64,000 bases of DNA from CF-13 sp035279665 (GTDB lineage: Bacteria > Chloroflexota > Dormibacteria > CF-121). The notes under the pieces are model-generated. The model was not told the origin of the DNA and searched no databases. It saw only the letters and a list, made by a program, of their open reading frames with translations. The position numbers and the translations under genes are program-made. The DNA lies in assembly GCA_035279665.1 (NCBI GenBank), contig DATEHI010000131.1:18189-82188 (forward strand). The letters run 5' to 3'. Shown piece after piece: positions 42,802 to 51,414 of the stretch. Every line of letters starts with the position of its first letter. The stretch's first letter is position 1.

Positions 42802-43674
42802 TTGCGCCTCGTGTTCGCCGGGACCGCCAGCTTCGCCCAGCCGGCGTTGACCGCGCTGCGCGACGCCGGATATGAGATCGTCCTGGTGGTCACGCAACCA
42901 GACCGGGTTGCCGGGCGCGGACTGCGATTACTCCAGTCGGGCACCAAGCGGCTCGCGCTGGAGATGGGACTCGACGTCTATCAACCCGAGCGCATCAGGG
43001 ACGAGGCCGCGCAGTCCCGGATTCGAGATGTGGGCGCCGATGTCATGGTGGTGGTGGCCTACGGCCAGATCCTCCCGGCGAGCCTTCTCCACGCGCCCCG
43101 CCTGGGAACGCTCAACATTCATGCCTCCCTGCTGCCGCGCCACCGTGGACCCGCGCCCATCGAATGGTCGATCCTCAGTGGCGATACGGAGACCGGCGTC
43201 ACCATCATGCAGATGGATGCGGGCGTCGACACCGGCCCGATCCTGGCGCAGGCCCGGCTGCCGCTCGCGCCGGACGCGACGGCGGGTCCGCTCGAAGGCC
43301 AGCTCGCCGGCCTCGGCGCCCGGTTATTGGTGCGCACTCTCGACGATCTGGTGGGCGGGCGCATCACGCCGGTGCCGCAGCCCGCCGAGGGAGCGACGCA
43401 TGCCCCGCGGCTGCGCTCGGAGGATGGCAAGCTTGACCCTGCGACCATGTCCGCCGAGGAGATCGACCGGCGCGTGCGCGCCCTGAGTGAACGCGTCGGT
43501 TGCTGGCTGACGCTCAACGGCGCGGAGGTCAAGGTCATTCGCGGCCAGCTCGACCGAGCCACGAGCGACGGCATCCCGGTGCCCACGATCGACGGGACCT
43601 ACGTGGCCCTCGAGGTCCAACCGCCCGGCCGGTGGCGGATGCCCGCGGCCGCCTGGGCGCGGGGGCGGCGCTAG
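42802..43674 (+). CDS. fmt: Methionyl-tRNA formyltransferase
   Basis: A 290-residue enzyme that formylates initiator Met-tRNA with 10-formyl-THF. LVFAGTASFAQPALTAL, NIHASLLPRHRGPAPIEWSILSGD (catalytic His/Asn region, outline) and MDAGVDTGPIL are characteristic; a short C-terminal tRNA-binding domain follows. TTG start at 42802. Its TAG stop shares a base with the smpB GTG start. Confidence 0.95.
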   Translation: MRLVFAGTASFAQPALTALRDAGYEIVLVVTQPDRVAGRGLRLLQSGTKRLALEMGLDVYQPERIRDEAAQSRIRDVGADVMVVVAYGQILPASLLHAPRLGTLNIHASLLPRHRGPAPIEWSILSGDTETGVTIMQMDAGVDTGPILAQARLPLAPDATAGPLEGQLAGLGARLLVRTLDDLVGGRITPVPQPAEGATHAPRLRSEDGKLDPATMSAEEIDRRVRALSERVGCWLTLNGAEVKVIRGQLDRATSDGIPVPTIDGTYVALEVQPPGRWRMPAAAWARGRR

Positions 43675-44144
43675 TGGGGAAGAAGAAGCGCGACGCCGAC
43701 ACCACCATCGCCAGCAACCGCGCGGCCTATCACAACTACTTCATTCTGGAGTCGGTCGAGGCCGGAATCCAGCTGCTGGGCACCGAGATCAAGTCGCTGC
43801 GCGACGGCGGGGCGAACCTGCGCGAAGGCTACGTTCGCATTGGGGAGGGCGAGGCGTTCCTGGTCAACGTGCACATCAGTCCCTATGAGCGCGGGCACAG
43901 CAGCAACCACGAGGCGAAGCGGGAGCGCAAGCTGCTGCTCCACCGGGCCGAGATCATCCGGCTGGGCATCACGATCAAGCAGAAGGGCCTGACCCTCGTA
44001 CCTCTGCGCCTTTACTGGAAGGGAAACCGCGTCAAGGTCGAAATCGGCCTGGCCAAGGGCAAGCGGCTCTACGACAAGCGGGAGGCAATTTCGACACGGG
44101 ATGCGAAACGCGAGATGGACCGCGCCGTTCGGACCCGAGCTTAG
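43674..44144 (+). CDS. smpB: SsrA-binding protein SmpB
   Basis: A 156-residue partner of tmRNA in trans-translation. NRAAYHNYFILESVEAGIQLLGTEIKSLR, the GEAFLVNVHISPYERG core and the C-terminal KREMDRAVR tail are conserved (outline). GTG 43674 overlaps the fmt stop (TAGTG). The tmRNA gene itself lies 319 bp downstream. Confidence 0.96.
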   Translation: MGKKKRDADTTIASNRAAYHNYFILESVEAGIQLLGTEIKSLRDGGANLREGYVRIGEGEAFLVNVHISPYERGHSSNHEAKRERKLLLHRAEIIRLGITIKQKGLTLVPLRLYWKGNRVKVEIGLAKGKRLYDKREAISTRDAKREMDRAVRTRA

Positions 44145-44314
44145 GCGCCGAGGCCGCCGGAGATGTTGCAGTAGAGGTTGAGGACCTGGTTTCCCATGAT
44201 CATCACGATGACGATGAGCACGACGACCACCAGGCAGAGGATCAGCGAATATTCCACGAGCGACTGACCCGCCTTCTCGTCGGCCGTCTTCAGAAGACGC
44301 CAAAACCTCGTCAT
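44141..44314 (-). CDS. Flp-type (class IVb) pilin, 57 aa
   Basis: A short prepilin: MTRFWRLLKTADEKAG, then the class IVb cleavage/assembly signature G/QSLVEYS with Glu at +5 and Tyr at +6, followed by a strongly hydrophobic helix (SLILCLVVVVLIVIVMIMG) and a short tail with one Cys. Flp pilins are made by Tad systems for adhesion. Its stop overlaps the smpB stop on the other strand by 4 bp. No tad genes are nearby. Confidence 0.85.
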   Translation of the reverse strand: MTRFWRLLKTADEKAGQSLVEYSLILCLVVVVLIVIVMIMGNQVLNLYCNISGGLGA

Positions 44315-44462
44315 GCGATCAAGCCTGAGACCGGCGCCTAATGAGCCGACTTACGCCCTTGTGCCCGCTCCGTCCAGACGGCGCATCGTATTACGGAGAG
44401 GACCGTAGGGGTTTTTAGGCCGAAACGAGGGGGTAGAATTGACGTTGCTCCGACAGGCTGGC

Positions 44463-44831
44463 GGGGGCGCCAGGTCTCGACGGGGTAGTGGTCTGCAAGA
44501 TGGCGGGCCGTGTCGCCGAGCACGTAAAAGCGGCAAGGCTATAAACGCCAATCGCGAACTGGCTTACGCTGCGTAAGTAGCGAAAGTCATCCGGGGATTT
44601 ATCCCCGGCGCCGGCCCGCTCTCGGTCAGCAGGAGCGGCGTCCGGCGTAAACTCCGCTGACTCGCTCCCGGCGGGCGTCGCGGCCGTCGGGGGGACTCAA
44701 CACCGCGACTGGCTTGACCGGATCCGCTCCCAGGGGAGCCGGCCAGGTGAGCTGCAAAACCGGGAGTACGCTCGTAGATGTCTTGCGGGACGCTGCTTCG
44801 GACGCGAGTTCGATTCTCGCCGCCTCCACCA
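44463..44831 (+). ncRNA. ssrA: tmRNA (SsrA)
   Basis: The acceptor stem pairs GGGGGCG (44463-44469) with CGCCTCC (44821-44827) including the G3-U pair recognised by alanyl-tRNA synthetase, followed by A and an encoded CCA. The T arm is GCGAG-TTCGATT-CTCGC. The tag ORF is best read from GCC 44547 to TAA 44576 as ANRELAYAA, ending in the protease-recognised AA. TAGAAT at 44434-44439 may be its -10 box with a 5' leader removed by RNase P. Confidence 0.95.
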
Positions 44832-44861
44832 GCCGGCCGGAACCGGACGCTTCTCCCTGAG

Positions 44862-45422
44862 TTAACTCGCCGGGAAGGAGAAGCTGTCCACCACCAGCTG
44901 CAATGCCGTGTCGTTGCCGTTTGGAGCTTCCTCGATCTCGTAGGTGTTGGCCTGGTGCTCGAAGACGATGATCACCGCGCCACTGGCCGGTCCGGAGGTG
45001 GTGACCACGATCTTGTCCGCGGAAACGCCCGCGACCCTGGTCTGGCTCAGCTGGTTGCCCTGGGCAAGGCTCGTCTCCACCTGATCCCTCGGTCCGCCCA
45101 CCACCCGGACCTCGAGCGGGGGCGTGTCGGAACCTGACGCTGGCACGTGGGATGGCACCGTGGCCGGCGGTCCGAATGCCACCACACTAACCGCACCGCC
45201 GGCGCCCGGCTCGGCCGTGTAATCGCGCGAGGTCCACCCGCTCGGGAAGCAGAGGTGGTAGCCAAGCGTGGTGTGCTGGTAGGCCTCGCCGGTTTTGCAA
45301 CCAACCGACGATGATGCGGTCGCCTGCAGGGGGGGTGGTGAACTCTGGTCGCTGCCGCATCCCGAAATGACGGTGGCCGCTAGCAGGCTGAGCAGTACCC
45401 CTCGGAACCGGGCGCTGGCCAC
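44862..45422 (-). CDS. Putative lipoprotein
   Basis: A 186-residue exported protein: signal peptide with lipobox VISGC (Cys at about 22), then a Ser/Pro linker and a globular domain of about 140 residues (CKTGEAYQHTTLGYHLCFPSGW...). It resembles lipoproteins with a PsbP-like fold, but I cannot assign a function. Probably last gene of the minus-strand group starting near 47530. Confidence 0.75.
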   Translation of the reverse strand: MASARFRGVLLSLLAATVISGCGSDQSSPPPLQATASSSVGCKTGEAYQHTTLGYHLCFPSGWTSRDYTAEPGAGGAVSVVAFGPPATVPSHVPASGSDTPPLEVRVVGGPRDQVETSLAQGNQLSQTRVAGVSADKIVVTTSGPASGAVIIVFEHQANTYEIEEAPNGNDTALQLVVDSFSFPAS

Positions 45423-45464
45423 CGGGGAAGCGTACAGGAAACGGTGGGTCGGAGAACAACGTGG

Positions 45465-46331
45465 TTAGCGAAAGATCGCGCTGGCCAGCCACCAGCAGGC
45501 GGCCACGCCAACGACCGCGGGCAGGATGCCACCCAGCCGGGTCAGGAGGGCGACGGCCTGGGCCGGAATCACCCAGAACACCGAGATGGGATCGGCCTTG
45601 GCGACACCGACCCGCGCCTGTTCCGCCACCGGACCAGCCTCTTCATAGGAGGGCAACATGTGGGCCGCGAATGACAGCCCGAGCCAAAGCTGCACCCAGG
45701 TGACCCACGTCATCGGCAAATGAAGGACCGCCCGGGGGGTGAGCGCGGGGGCGAGGCAGAGCACGGAGAGGATGGCGAGCAGCAGGGTCGGCACATAGGT
45801 GATCGCGATCGCCGTGCTCAGTTGCGGTGGCGCCTCATACACGGTGTACCCCGCAGGATCGTCGACGCGAAAGTACACGACCTCGTCGATGGCGAGGCCG
45901 GCGCGGTGAGCAATCGTGAACTGGATGGACGTTCGCATCACGACGGCCGGGAAGCCGAACAAGTGGATGGTGCGCGAGACCAGCAGCGGGAAGGCTCGGA
46001 TCAGGCTGATGCGGGCCGTCGCTTTGGCGAGCTGGAGCGTATAGGGTGTCCCGCGCTTTACCGCCACGCGAGCCACTGTGCTGCTGCGCGTCACGGCGAC
46101 TTTGGCGGCCGTCCCGAGCTGCTCGGCCCCGGTTCGAATGACCGGTGCAGCCTGGGCGCGCCAGCGGGCCCAGGGTAGGGCGCGCACGCGCGTGAGGATC
46201 TGCTCAAAGAGCGACGGCGGAAGCTCGCCAGCGGGCGGCCCCGCCAATGGCAGTGGCGTGGGGCCTTTTGCCGGTGTGGGCGTCAGGTCCAGCGGCAGGT
46301 CTTCTTGAATCGGATCGAGGGCTCCGCTCAT
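45465..46331 (-). CDS. Membrane protein of unknown function (288 aa)
   Basis: An N-terminal Pro/Leu-rich cytoplasmic part (1-60), an amphipathic middle and about four TM segments in the C-terminal half. SIQFTIAHRAGLAIDEVVYFRVDDPAGYTVYE and LSFAAHMLPSYEEA are distinctive (outline); the layout recalls membrane proteins near the M50/DUF3267 type, but no HExxH motif is seen. Start ATG 46331 overlaps the TPR gene stop (ATGA), so the two are coupled. Confidence 0.7.
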   Translation of the reverse strand: MSGALDPIQEDLPLDLTPTPAKGPTPLPLAGPPAGELPPSLFEQILTRVRALPWARWRAQAAPVIRTGAEQLGTAAKVAVTRSSTVARVAVKRGTPYTLQLAKATARISLIRAFPLLVSRTIHLFGFPAVVMRTSIQFTIAHRAGLAIDEVVYFRVDDPAGYTVYEAPPQLSTAIAITYVPTLLLAILSVLCLAPALTPRAVLHLPMTWVTWVQLWLGLSFAAHMLPSYEEAGPVAEQARVGVAKADPISVFWVIPAQAVALLTRLGGILPAVVGVAACWWLASAIFR

Positions 46332-47296
46332 TTCGGGCTCACGGGCTTGGCGGTCGCCTGCTTGATCCTGCCGAGCAGCACCTGCTGGTCCGCATTGGTA
46401 TCCAGCGTAATCGCGGGATCGTAGCTGCGAGCGGTGTACCAGGCGGAGAGCCCGGCCTTGATGTCCTTGTCGAGCAGGTAGCAGTAGGCTTCGTACGCCC
46501 ACGCCTTTGGCGACGTCGGCGCGGCTTCCACCGCCATTTCCATCTCGCTGGCGCAGCCCGAATAATCCAGGCTGACCAGCCGCGCCTTGCCGTCCTGATA
46601 ATGACGCAGCCCGTTCCAGGCGCCGGGCAGGCCGGCCGCGGCCAGGAAGGTGAGCGCCAGGGTCACGCCGATCACGCACAACACCCAGCCCGGCATGTCG
46701 GGCAGGCCGCCGCGCGCTTTGCGGAGTGGTTGTAGCGCCGCTTCGTAACGGAGCAGGCGGTCGGCGATCTCGGCATCCGCGACTTCAGGCAACGAAGGCT
46801 TGCGCAGCCGTTTCGCGTCGCGCAGGAGCATGACGGCGCCGGTGATGTCCCCCGCCGCGTAACGCAGGTCGGCCTTGAAGACCAGGGCATCGCGCGCCGC
46901 CGGATCACCGCGCAACGCCCGATCGAGGTAGTCCTCCGCCATGGCGGTCTCGCGCTTCCAGTAGGCGATCATCCCCAGACCGAGCAGGGCGGCGGCATTC
47001 TTCGGCTCCCGTCCAAGCACCGCCTCGTACTCCGTGGCGGCACCGGCGAAGTCGGACGTCCGGATCCGGGCCAGGCCGAGCAGGGTGTGGGCATCGGTGA
47101 AATCCGGATGGATCTCGATGATCTTCGAGAGCAGGGTCACCGCCGGCTGCGGGTCCTGCGCCCCGACGAAGGCGTACGCGAGGTAGTAGGCGGCGTAGGC
47201 GTCATCGGGACGCTTGCGCACCTCGGCAGCCAGTAGCGGCAGCGCGCCTTCGAAGTCATGCCGGCGGATGAGCGCCAGGCCATCGTTGATAGACAT
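46328..47296 (-). CDS. TPR-repeat membrane protein
   Basis: A 322-residue protein with four or five tetratricopeptide-like repeats at the N terminus (about 1-170, e.g. FEGALPLLAAEVRKRPDDAYAAYYLAYAF outline), one TM segment (about 215-235) and further helical repeats behind it. It probably scaffolds a membrane complex with the coupled 288-residue protein. No specific system identified. Confidence 0.8.
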   Translation of the reverse strand: MSINDGLALIRRHDFEGALPLLAAEVRKRPDDAYAAYYLAYAFVGAQDPQPAVTLLSKIIEIHPDFTDAHTLLGLARIRTSDFAGAATEYEAVLGREPKNAAALLGLGMIAYWKRETAMAEDYLDRALRGDPAARDALVFKADLRYAAGDITGAVMLLRDAKRLRKPSLPEVADAEIADRLLRYEAALQPLRKARGGLPDMPGWVLCVIGVTLALTFLAAAGLPGAWNGLRHYQDGKARLVSLDYSGCASEMEMAVEAAPTSPKAWAYEAYCYLLDKDIKAGLSAWYTARSYDPAITLDTNADQQVLLGRIKQATAKPVSPK

Positions 47297-47335
47297 GTCC
47301 GGGCCTGCGCGAGTAACGACGTACCTGGCGCGAAC

Positions 47336-47530
47336 TTACGCGGCTTTGTCGAGCCAGCGCTCCGCGATGAAGGCGAGGAAGGCCCGGTCGAAGTCCAGCC
47401 CGTTGAGTTTTGCGGTGGCCGGCCAGGTGCTGCGAACCTCGTTTTGGAGCCGGCGATATTCCTCGAGGTCGAGGCCCTGAGCAAATTCCCAGGCCCGGGC
47501 GGCCAGTTCGTTGCTGAGCGGTTTCATCAT
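47336..47530 (-). CDS. Small acidic/helical protein (64 aa)
   Basis: A 64-residue protein (MMKPLSNELAARAWEFAQ...) with predicted amphipathic helices and no TM. The first ATG (47530) lies 4 nt from GGAG; the second (47527) has better spacing. First gene of a minus-strand set continuing to the TPR and membrane genes. No family recognised. Confidence 0.6.
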   Translation of the reverse strand: MMKPLSNELAARAWEFAQGLDLEEYRRLQNEVRSTWPATAKLNGLDFDRAFLAFIAERWLDKAA

Positions 47531-47642
47531 GGCTCTCCTACCCGTATACAACGTGTGGAATGGGCAAATAGATTCACCTGCACGTTGTGTCACGCAACGT
47601 GCAATCCGCAAGAGAGGAGGACCCGATCGCGTCAATCGGGTC

Positions 47643-48734
47643 ATGCGAATTCTCGGGCTGCGAAGCGCCATCATCGCCGTTGGCGCGGCCGCGGTGCTGG
47701 CCCTCCCGACCGCGATGGTGCTGGGGCACATTGGTGCCAAATCCACCGGCGCGACGATCCCGGCGGCGACCGGATCTGGCGGAGCAAGCGACGCCCCGAG
47801 TGCCAGCCCGGTCGTCCAGGCGACGCCCACCCCGACGCCCACGGCCACTCCCAGCGCGACGCCCGCGGGCGTCGTGAAGACGCCAGCCCCACCCACAGCC
47901 GCACCTCCGCCGGTCCCGCCGGCCGCGGTCCCGGCGTTCTCGCACGTCTTTGTCATCGTCATGGAGAACCATGAGTACGGCGCCGTGATCGGCAGCGCAG
48001 AGGCGCCCTACATCAACAGCCTGGCTGCCACCTACGGCCTGGCCACCAACTACTACGCGGCCTCCCATCCGAGCCTGCCCAATTACTTTGCGCTCACCGC
48101 CGGCAGCACCTTTGGGGTCGCCAGCGACTGCACCACCTGCTATGTGAGCGCGACGAACATCGCCGATCAGGTGGAAGCAAGCGGTCGTTCCTGGAAGGCG
48201 TACATGGAAGATATGCCCACCCCGTGCTACCTGGGGACCTCGTCCGGCAACTACGCGATGAAGCATGATCCGTTCGTCTACTACACCGATATCCGCAACG
48301 TCGCGGCGCGCTGCGCCGCGCACGTCGTGCCCTTCACACAGTTCGGGGTCGACATGAGCGGCGGCCAGATCCCGAACTTCGTATGGATCACGCCCAACAT
48401 GTGCCACGACACCCACGACTGTCCGGTCTCCACTGGTGACGCCTGGTTGCACAGCGTCGTCCCAACGATCACCGGATCGGCCGCGTTCCGCAACGGCGGA
48501 GCCCTCTTCATCACCTGGGACGAAGGGTCGAGCAACGCGGGTTGCTGCGCTGATGCCTGGGGCGGGCATGTCGCGACGGTGGTCATCTCGCCGACGTCCA
48601 TCAGTGGCTTCCGCTCCAAAATTGCGGAGAATCACTACAGCCTGCTGCGGACGATTGAGGATGGCTTCAGGCTCGCCCATCTCGGCGCGGCCGGTTGGTC
48701 GAGCAATGTCCCCCTACGCGAGTACTTCCGCTAG
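47643..48734 (+). CDS. Secreted phosphoesterase / acid phosphatase-like protein
   Basis: A 363-residue exported protein: signal or anchor segment (about 5-30), a Thr/Pro-rich linker (45-95), then a phosphoesterase (PF04185, phospholipase C/acid phosphatase type) domain starting FVIVMENHEYGAVIG, with SHPSLPNYFALTAG and FITWDEGSSN as further landmarks. Six or more cysteines suggest disulfides outside the cell. It probably cleaves phosphate mono- or diesters. It converges on the synthetase gene with a 4-bp overlap. Confidence 0.88.
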   Translation: MRILGLRSAIIAVGAAAVLALPTAMVLGHIGAKSTGATIPAATGSGGASDAPSASPVVQATPTPTPTATPSATPAGVVKTPAPPTAAPPPVPPAAVPAFSHVFVIVMENHEYGAVIGSAEAPYINSLAATYGLATNYYAASHPSLPNYFALTAGSTFGVASDCTTCYVSATNIADQVEASGRSWKAYMEDMPTPCYLGTSSGNYAMKHDPFVYYTDIRNVAARCAAHVVPFTQFGVDMSGGQIPNFVWITPNMCHDTHDCPVSTGDAWLHSVVPTITGSAAFRNGGALFITWDEGSSNAGCCADAWGGHVATVVISPTSISGFRSKIAENHYSLLRTIEDGFRLAHLGAAGWSSNVPLREYFR

Positions 48735-50668
48735 GTCTTGGGCTGGAGCGCGCGAATAGGGTCGAGCGTGGCCAAGTCGTCGATCGCCGAGAGGTCGCCC
48801 GGTGGGTCGCCGAGGAAAACGTTGCGGATCACCCGGCGGAGAATCTTGCCATTGCGGGTCTTGGGCAGGCGCGCAAGCACGTGAACCGCTGCCGGCTTGA
48901 ACGGCTTGCCCAACGAGCGTTCGACGCTGCGAGAGACCGCCGCGGGGATCGGCCCCGTTTCCGCATTCGGCCGCGGGACCACGAAGACCACCACTGACTG
49001 GCCCTTGAGCGGGTCTGGAATCCCGACGGCCGCCGCCTCGACCGCGTTGGTGCCGTCGAGAGCCGCGGCCTCCACCTCGGCCGGGCCCACGCGCTTGCCC
49101 GCGACCTTGATGGTGTCGTCGGAGCGACCCAGGATGTACCAGAGCCCGTCCTCATCGATCATCGCCCAGTCACCGTGCAGCCAGACGTCCGGCCAGCGCG
49201 ACCAGTACGTTTCCAGGTAACGCTGCGGATCCTTCCACAATCCGAGCGTCATCCCGAGGTAAGGCTGGCGGACCACGAGCTCGCCGACCTCGCCGCGTAC
49301 TGGCTGGCCCTGCTCGTTGAAGACCGCGGCGTCAATGCCGGGGATGGGGCCGGCGAAGCTGCCGGCTTTGGAGGGCGTCAGGTAGTTTCCGGAAACGAGG
49401 CCGCCGCCGCACTCCGTCCCGCCGGAGTAATTCATGATCGGCACCTCGCCGCGTCCCACGACCTCGAAGAGCCAGTTCCAGGCTTCGGGGGTCCAGGGTT
49501 CGCCGGTCGAGGCCAGCACCCGAAGCCGGGCGAGGGGCTGTGGCGGCAGAGCGTGTTCGCCCGACGCCATCAGTACCCGGGTGAGCGTTGGAGAGATGCC
49601 CAGGTGGGTGACCCCGTGGCGCTCCGCCACCGCCCACACGCGGCTCGGTTCCGGGTAGTCGGGGGCGCCGTCGTAGAAGACGGCGGCGCCCCCGAGCATC
49701 AGGCTGCCGAAGACGAGGAGCGGCCCCATCACCCAGCCCATATCGGTCACCCACATGACCCGCTCGGCCGGCCGGACGTCCATGCCGAATGCCCAGTCCT
49801 GCGCGGCCTTGATCGGTAAGCCGGCGTGGCCGTGCACCGTGCCCTTGGGCCGGCCGGTCGTGCCGGACGTATAGAGGAGGAGCAAGGGCTCATCGGGGCG
49901 CATCGCCTCGGTTGGGACATGGGCCGACCCCACCAGGTCGTCCCAGGCGAGGTCGCGACCGGCCTGCATCGGAACATCCACGCCGGCGCAGGCAACGACC
50001 ACGAGCCGCTCCAGCTGCGGCAGGCCCGCCGCCGCCTGGTCCGCGATCGGCTTCATGGCGACCGGCCGGCCGCGACGCATCGCCCCATCCGCGGTGATCA
50101 GCACCCGCGCGTCCGCGTCGGACAGCCGTTGCCGGATCGCTTCCGCGCCAAAGCCGGAAAAGAGGGGCACGGCCACGGCGCCGAGTTTGGTGCAGGCCAG
50201 CAGGGCGACCGCGTTCTCGATCACGAGCGGGAGATAGAGGCCGACTGCCACGCCACGGCCCACGCCGATGGCGAGCAGCCCGGCGGCGGCCCGCTCGACC
50301 GCGTCCTCCAGCTGCGCGTAGGTCAACTGCCGGACGGGCCCCGCCTCGGTCTCGCCGATGAGCGCGACGCGTTCCGGGTCGGACCGGCGATGACGAACGA
50401 CGGCGGACTCATACGCATTGAGAAGACCACCGGGAAACCAGCGCGTGAAAGGCACGCCGGCAGAGGTATCCATCACCGCCTCGTAGGGCGCCGACCACAC
50501 GATGCCCAGCTCCTTGACGAGGGCGTCCCAGAACCAGTCGGGATCGCGCGCCGCTCGTTCGCAGAGCGCCGCGTAACTCGCGAGGTGATGCTGCTGGATG
50601 AAACGCCAGAGCCGGCTCGCCTGCGCCTGCTCCCTGGTCGGTGACCACCCGGGGGCGACCGAGCTCAT
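48731..50668 (-). CDS. Acetyl-CoA synthetase-like acyl-CoA ligase
   Basis: A 645-residue adenylate-forming enzyme with the ACS N-terminal domain (WFWDALVKELGIVW), P-loop LLYTSGTTGRPKGTVHGH, MNYSGGTECGGG, GDWAMIDEDGLWYILGRSDDTIKVAGKRVGP (outline) and the catalytic lysine in KTRNGKILRR. It activates a carboxylic acid as CoA thioester. The coupled CoA-transferase and hydratase genes suggest a substrate more specific than acetate. Confidence 0.9.
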   Translation of the reverse strand: MSSVAPGWSPTREQAQASRLWRFIQQHHLASYAALCERAARDPDWFWDALVKELGIVWSAPYEAVMDTSAGVPFTRWFPGGLLNAYESAVVRHRRSDPERVALIGETEAGPVRQLTYAQLEDAVERAAAGLLAIGVGRGVAVGLYLPLVIENAVALLACTKLGAVAVPLFSGFGAEAIRQRLSDADARVLITADGAMRRGRPVAMKPIADQAAAGLPQLERLVVVACAGVDVPMQAGRDLAWDDLVGSAHVPTEAMRPDEPLLLLYTSGTTGRPKGTVHGHAGLPIKAAQDWAFGMDVRPAERVMWVTDMGWVMGPLLVFGSLMLGGAAVFYDGAPDYPEPSRVWAVAERHGVTHLGISPTLTRVLMASGEHALPPQPLARLRVLASTGEPWTPEAWNWLFEVVGRGEVPIMNYSGGTECGGGLVSGNYLTPSKAGSFAGPIPGIDAAVFNEQGQPVRGEVGELVVRQPYLGMTLGLWKDPQRYLETYWSRWPDVWLHGDWAMIDEDGLWYILGRSDDTIKVAGKRVGPAEVEAAALDGTNAVEAAAVGIPDPLKGQSVVVFVVPRPNAETGPIPAAVSRSVERSLGKPFKPAAVHVLARLPKTRNGKILRRVIRNVFLGDPPGDLSAIDDLATLDPIRALQPKT

Positions 50669-51414
50669 CCGGTCTTCATGCTTTCGCCCGTCCAGAACCC
50701 TTCCGGATCCGCGTGACGGATGTAGGCCAGCTCGTCCGCCGAGGGTATCGCGGTGGCCGGCGTGTGGTCCTCGATCGCGATCGGAAAGCCGGTCGCCTCA
50801 CGCACCTGCTGCGGCGTGACGCCCGGGTGCAGGCTCGCGGCTCGAACGCCGCCGCTCGACAGGTCGAAGACGCCCAGCGTCGTGATCAAGGTGGCGGGAC
50901 CGCCGCGGCGCCGGCCGGGGAAGTGGCCCGGAGAAGTGATGTAGTCGACGCGCTCGCGAAAGCGGCGCGGTTCGTGCTCCATGATCAAGACCGTCCGGCC
51001 CGCCAGCGACGCGATGTCGCCGGCGCCACCACTGCCGGGAAGGCGGACCAGCGCGCCGCTGCTGCTGGTTCGTGTCGTGTTGAGGTTGCCCAGCGGATCG
51101 ACCTCCGCGCCTCCGATGAAGCCCACGTCGACCCGGCCTTGCTGCAGCAGGCTCATGACGTCGAGCAGTCCAAGACAGGCGACCGCGCCCACGATGTTGG
51201 GCGGATCGCCCATGGTGTAGATGAAGGCTTCGGCGGGTCGGTCGCGAATCACGCCGTTCTCGAACAACCCGACCGCGTCCGGAGCGTGCGTCGCCTTGGC
51301 CAGCCCGAAGCCGAGCAGGGGAAGGCGCATGCCGACGAAGACGACCTCGTGGTCACGGATTTCGCGCGCGGCCGCGACCACCATCAGCTCCCGCCGCGTA
51401 TAACGTGAGGTCAT
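50665..51414 (-). CDS. CoA-transferase family I, beta-type subunit (IpdB/GctB-like)
   Basis: A 249-residue subunit coupled to the alpha-type gene (ATGA). VGLFENGVIRDRPAE carries an ENG that matches the glutamate position used by true class I CoA transferases. GGAEVDPLGNLNTTRT and GSGGAGDIASLAGRT are family features. IpdB of steroid degraders is a close structural relative but acts as a ring hydrolase; the ENG favours transferase chemistry here. Confidence 0.82.
   Translation of the reverse strand: MTSRYTRRELMVVAAAREIRDHEVVFVGMRLPLLGFGLAKATHAPDAVGLFENGVIRDRPAEAFIYTMGDPPNIVGAVACLGLLDVMSLLQQGRVDVGFIGGAEVDPLGNLNTTRTSSSGALVRLPGSGGAGDIASLAGRTVLIMEHEPRRFRERVDYITSPGHFPGRRRGGPATLITTLGVFDLSSGGVRAASLHPGVTPQQVREATGFPIAIEDHTPATAIPSADELAYIRHADPEGFWTGESMKTG

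Noticed and set aside
44439..44467. TTGACG as a -35 box for tmRNA
   Set aside because: A matching -10 would fall inside the mature tmRNA; TAGAAT just upstream is the better candidate.
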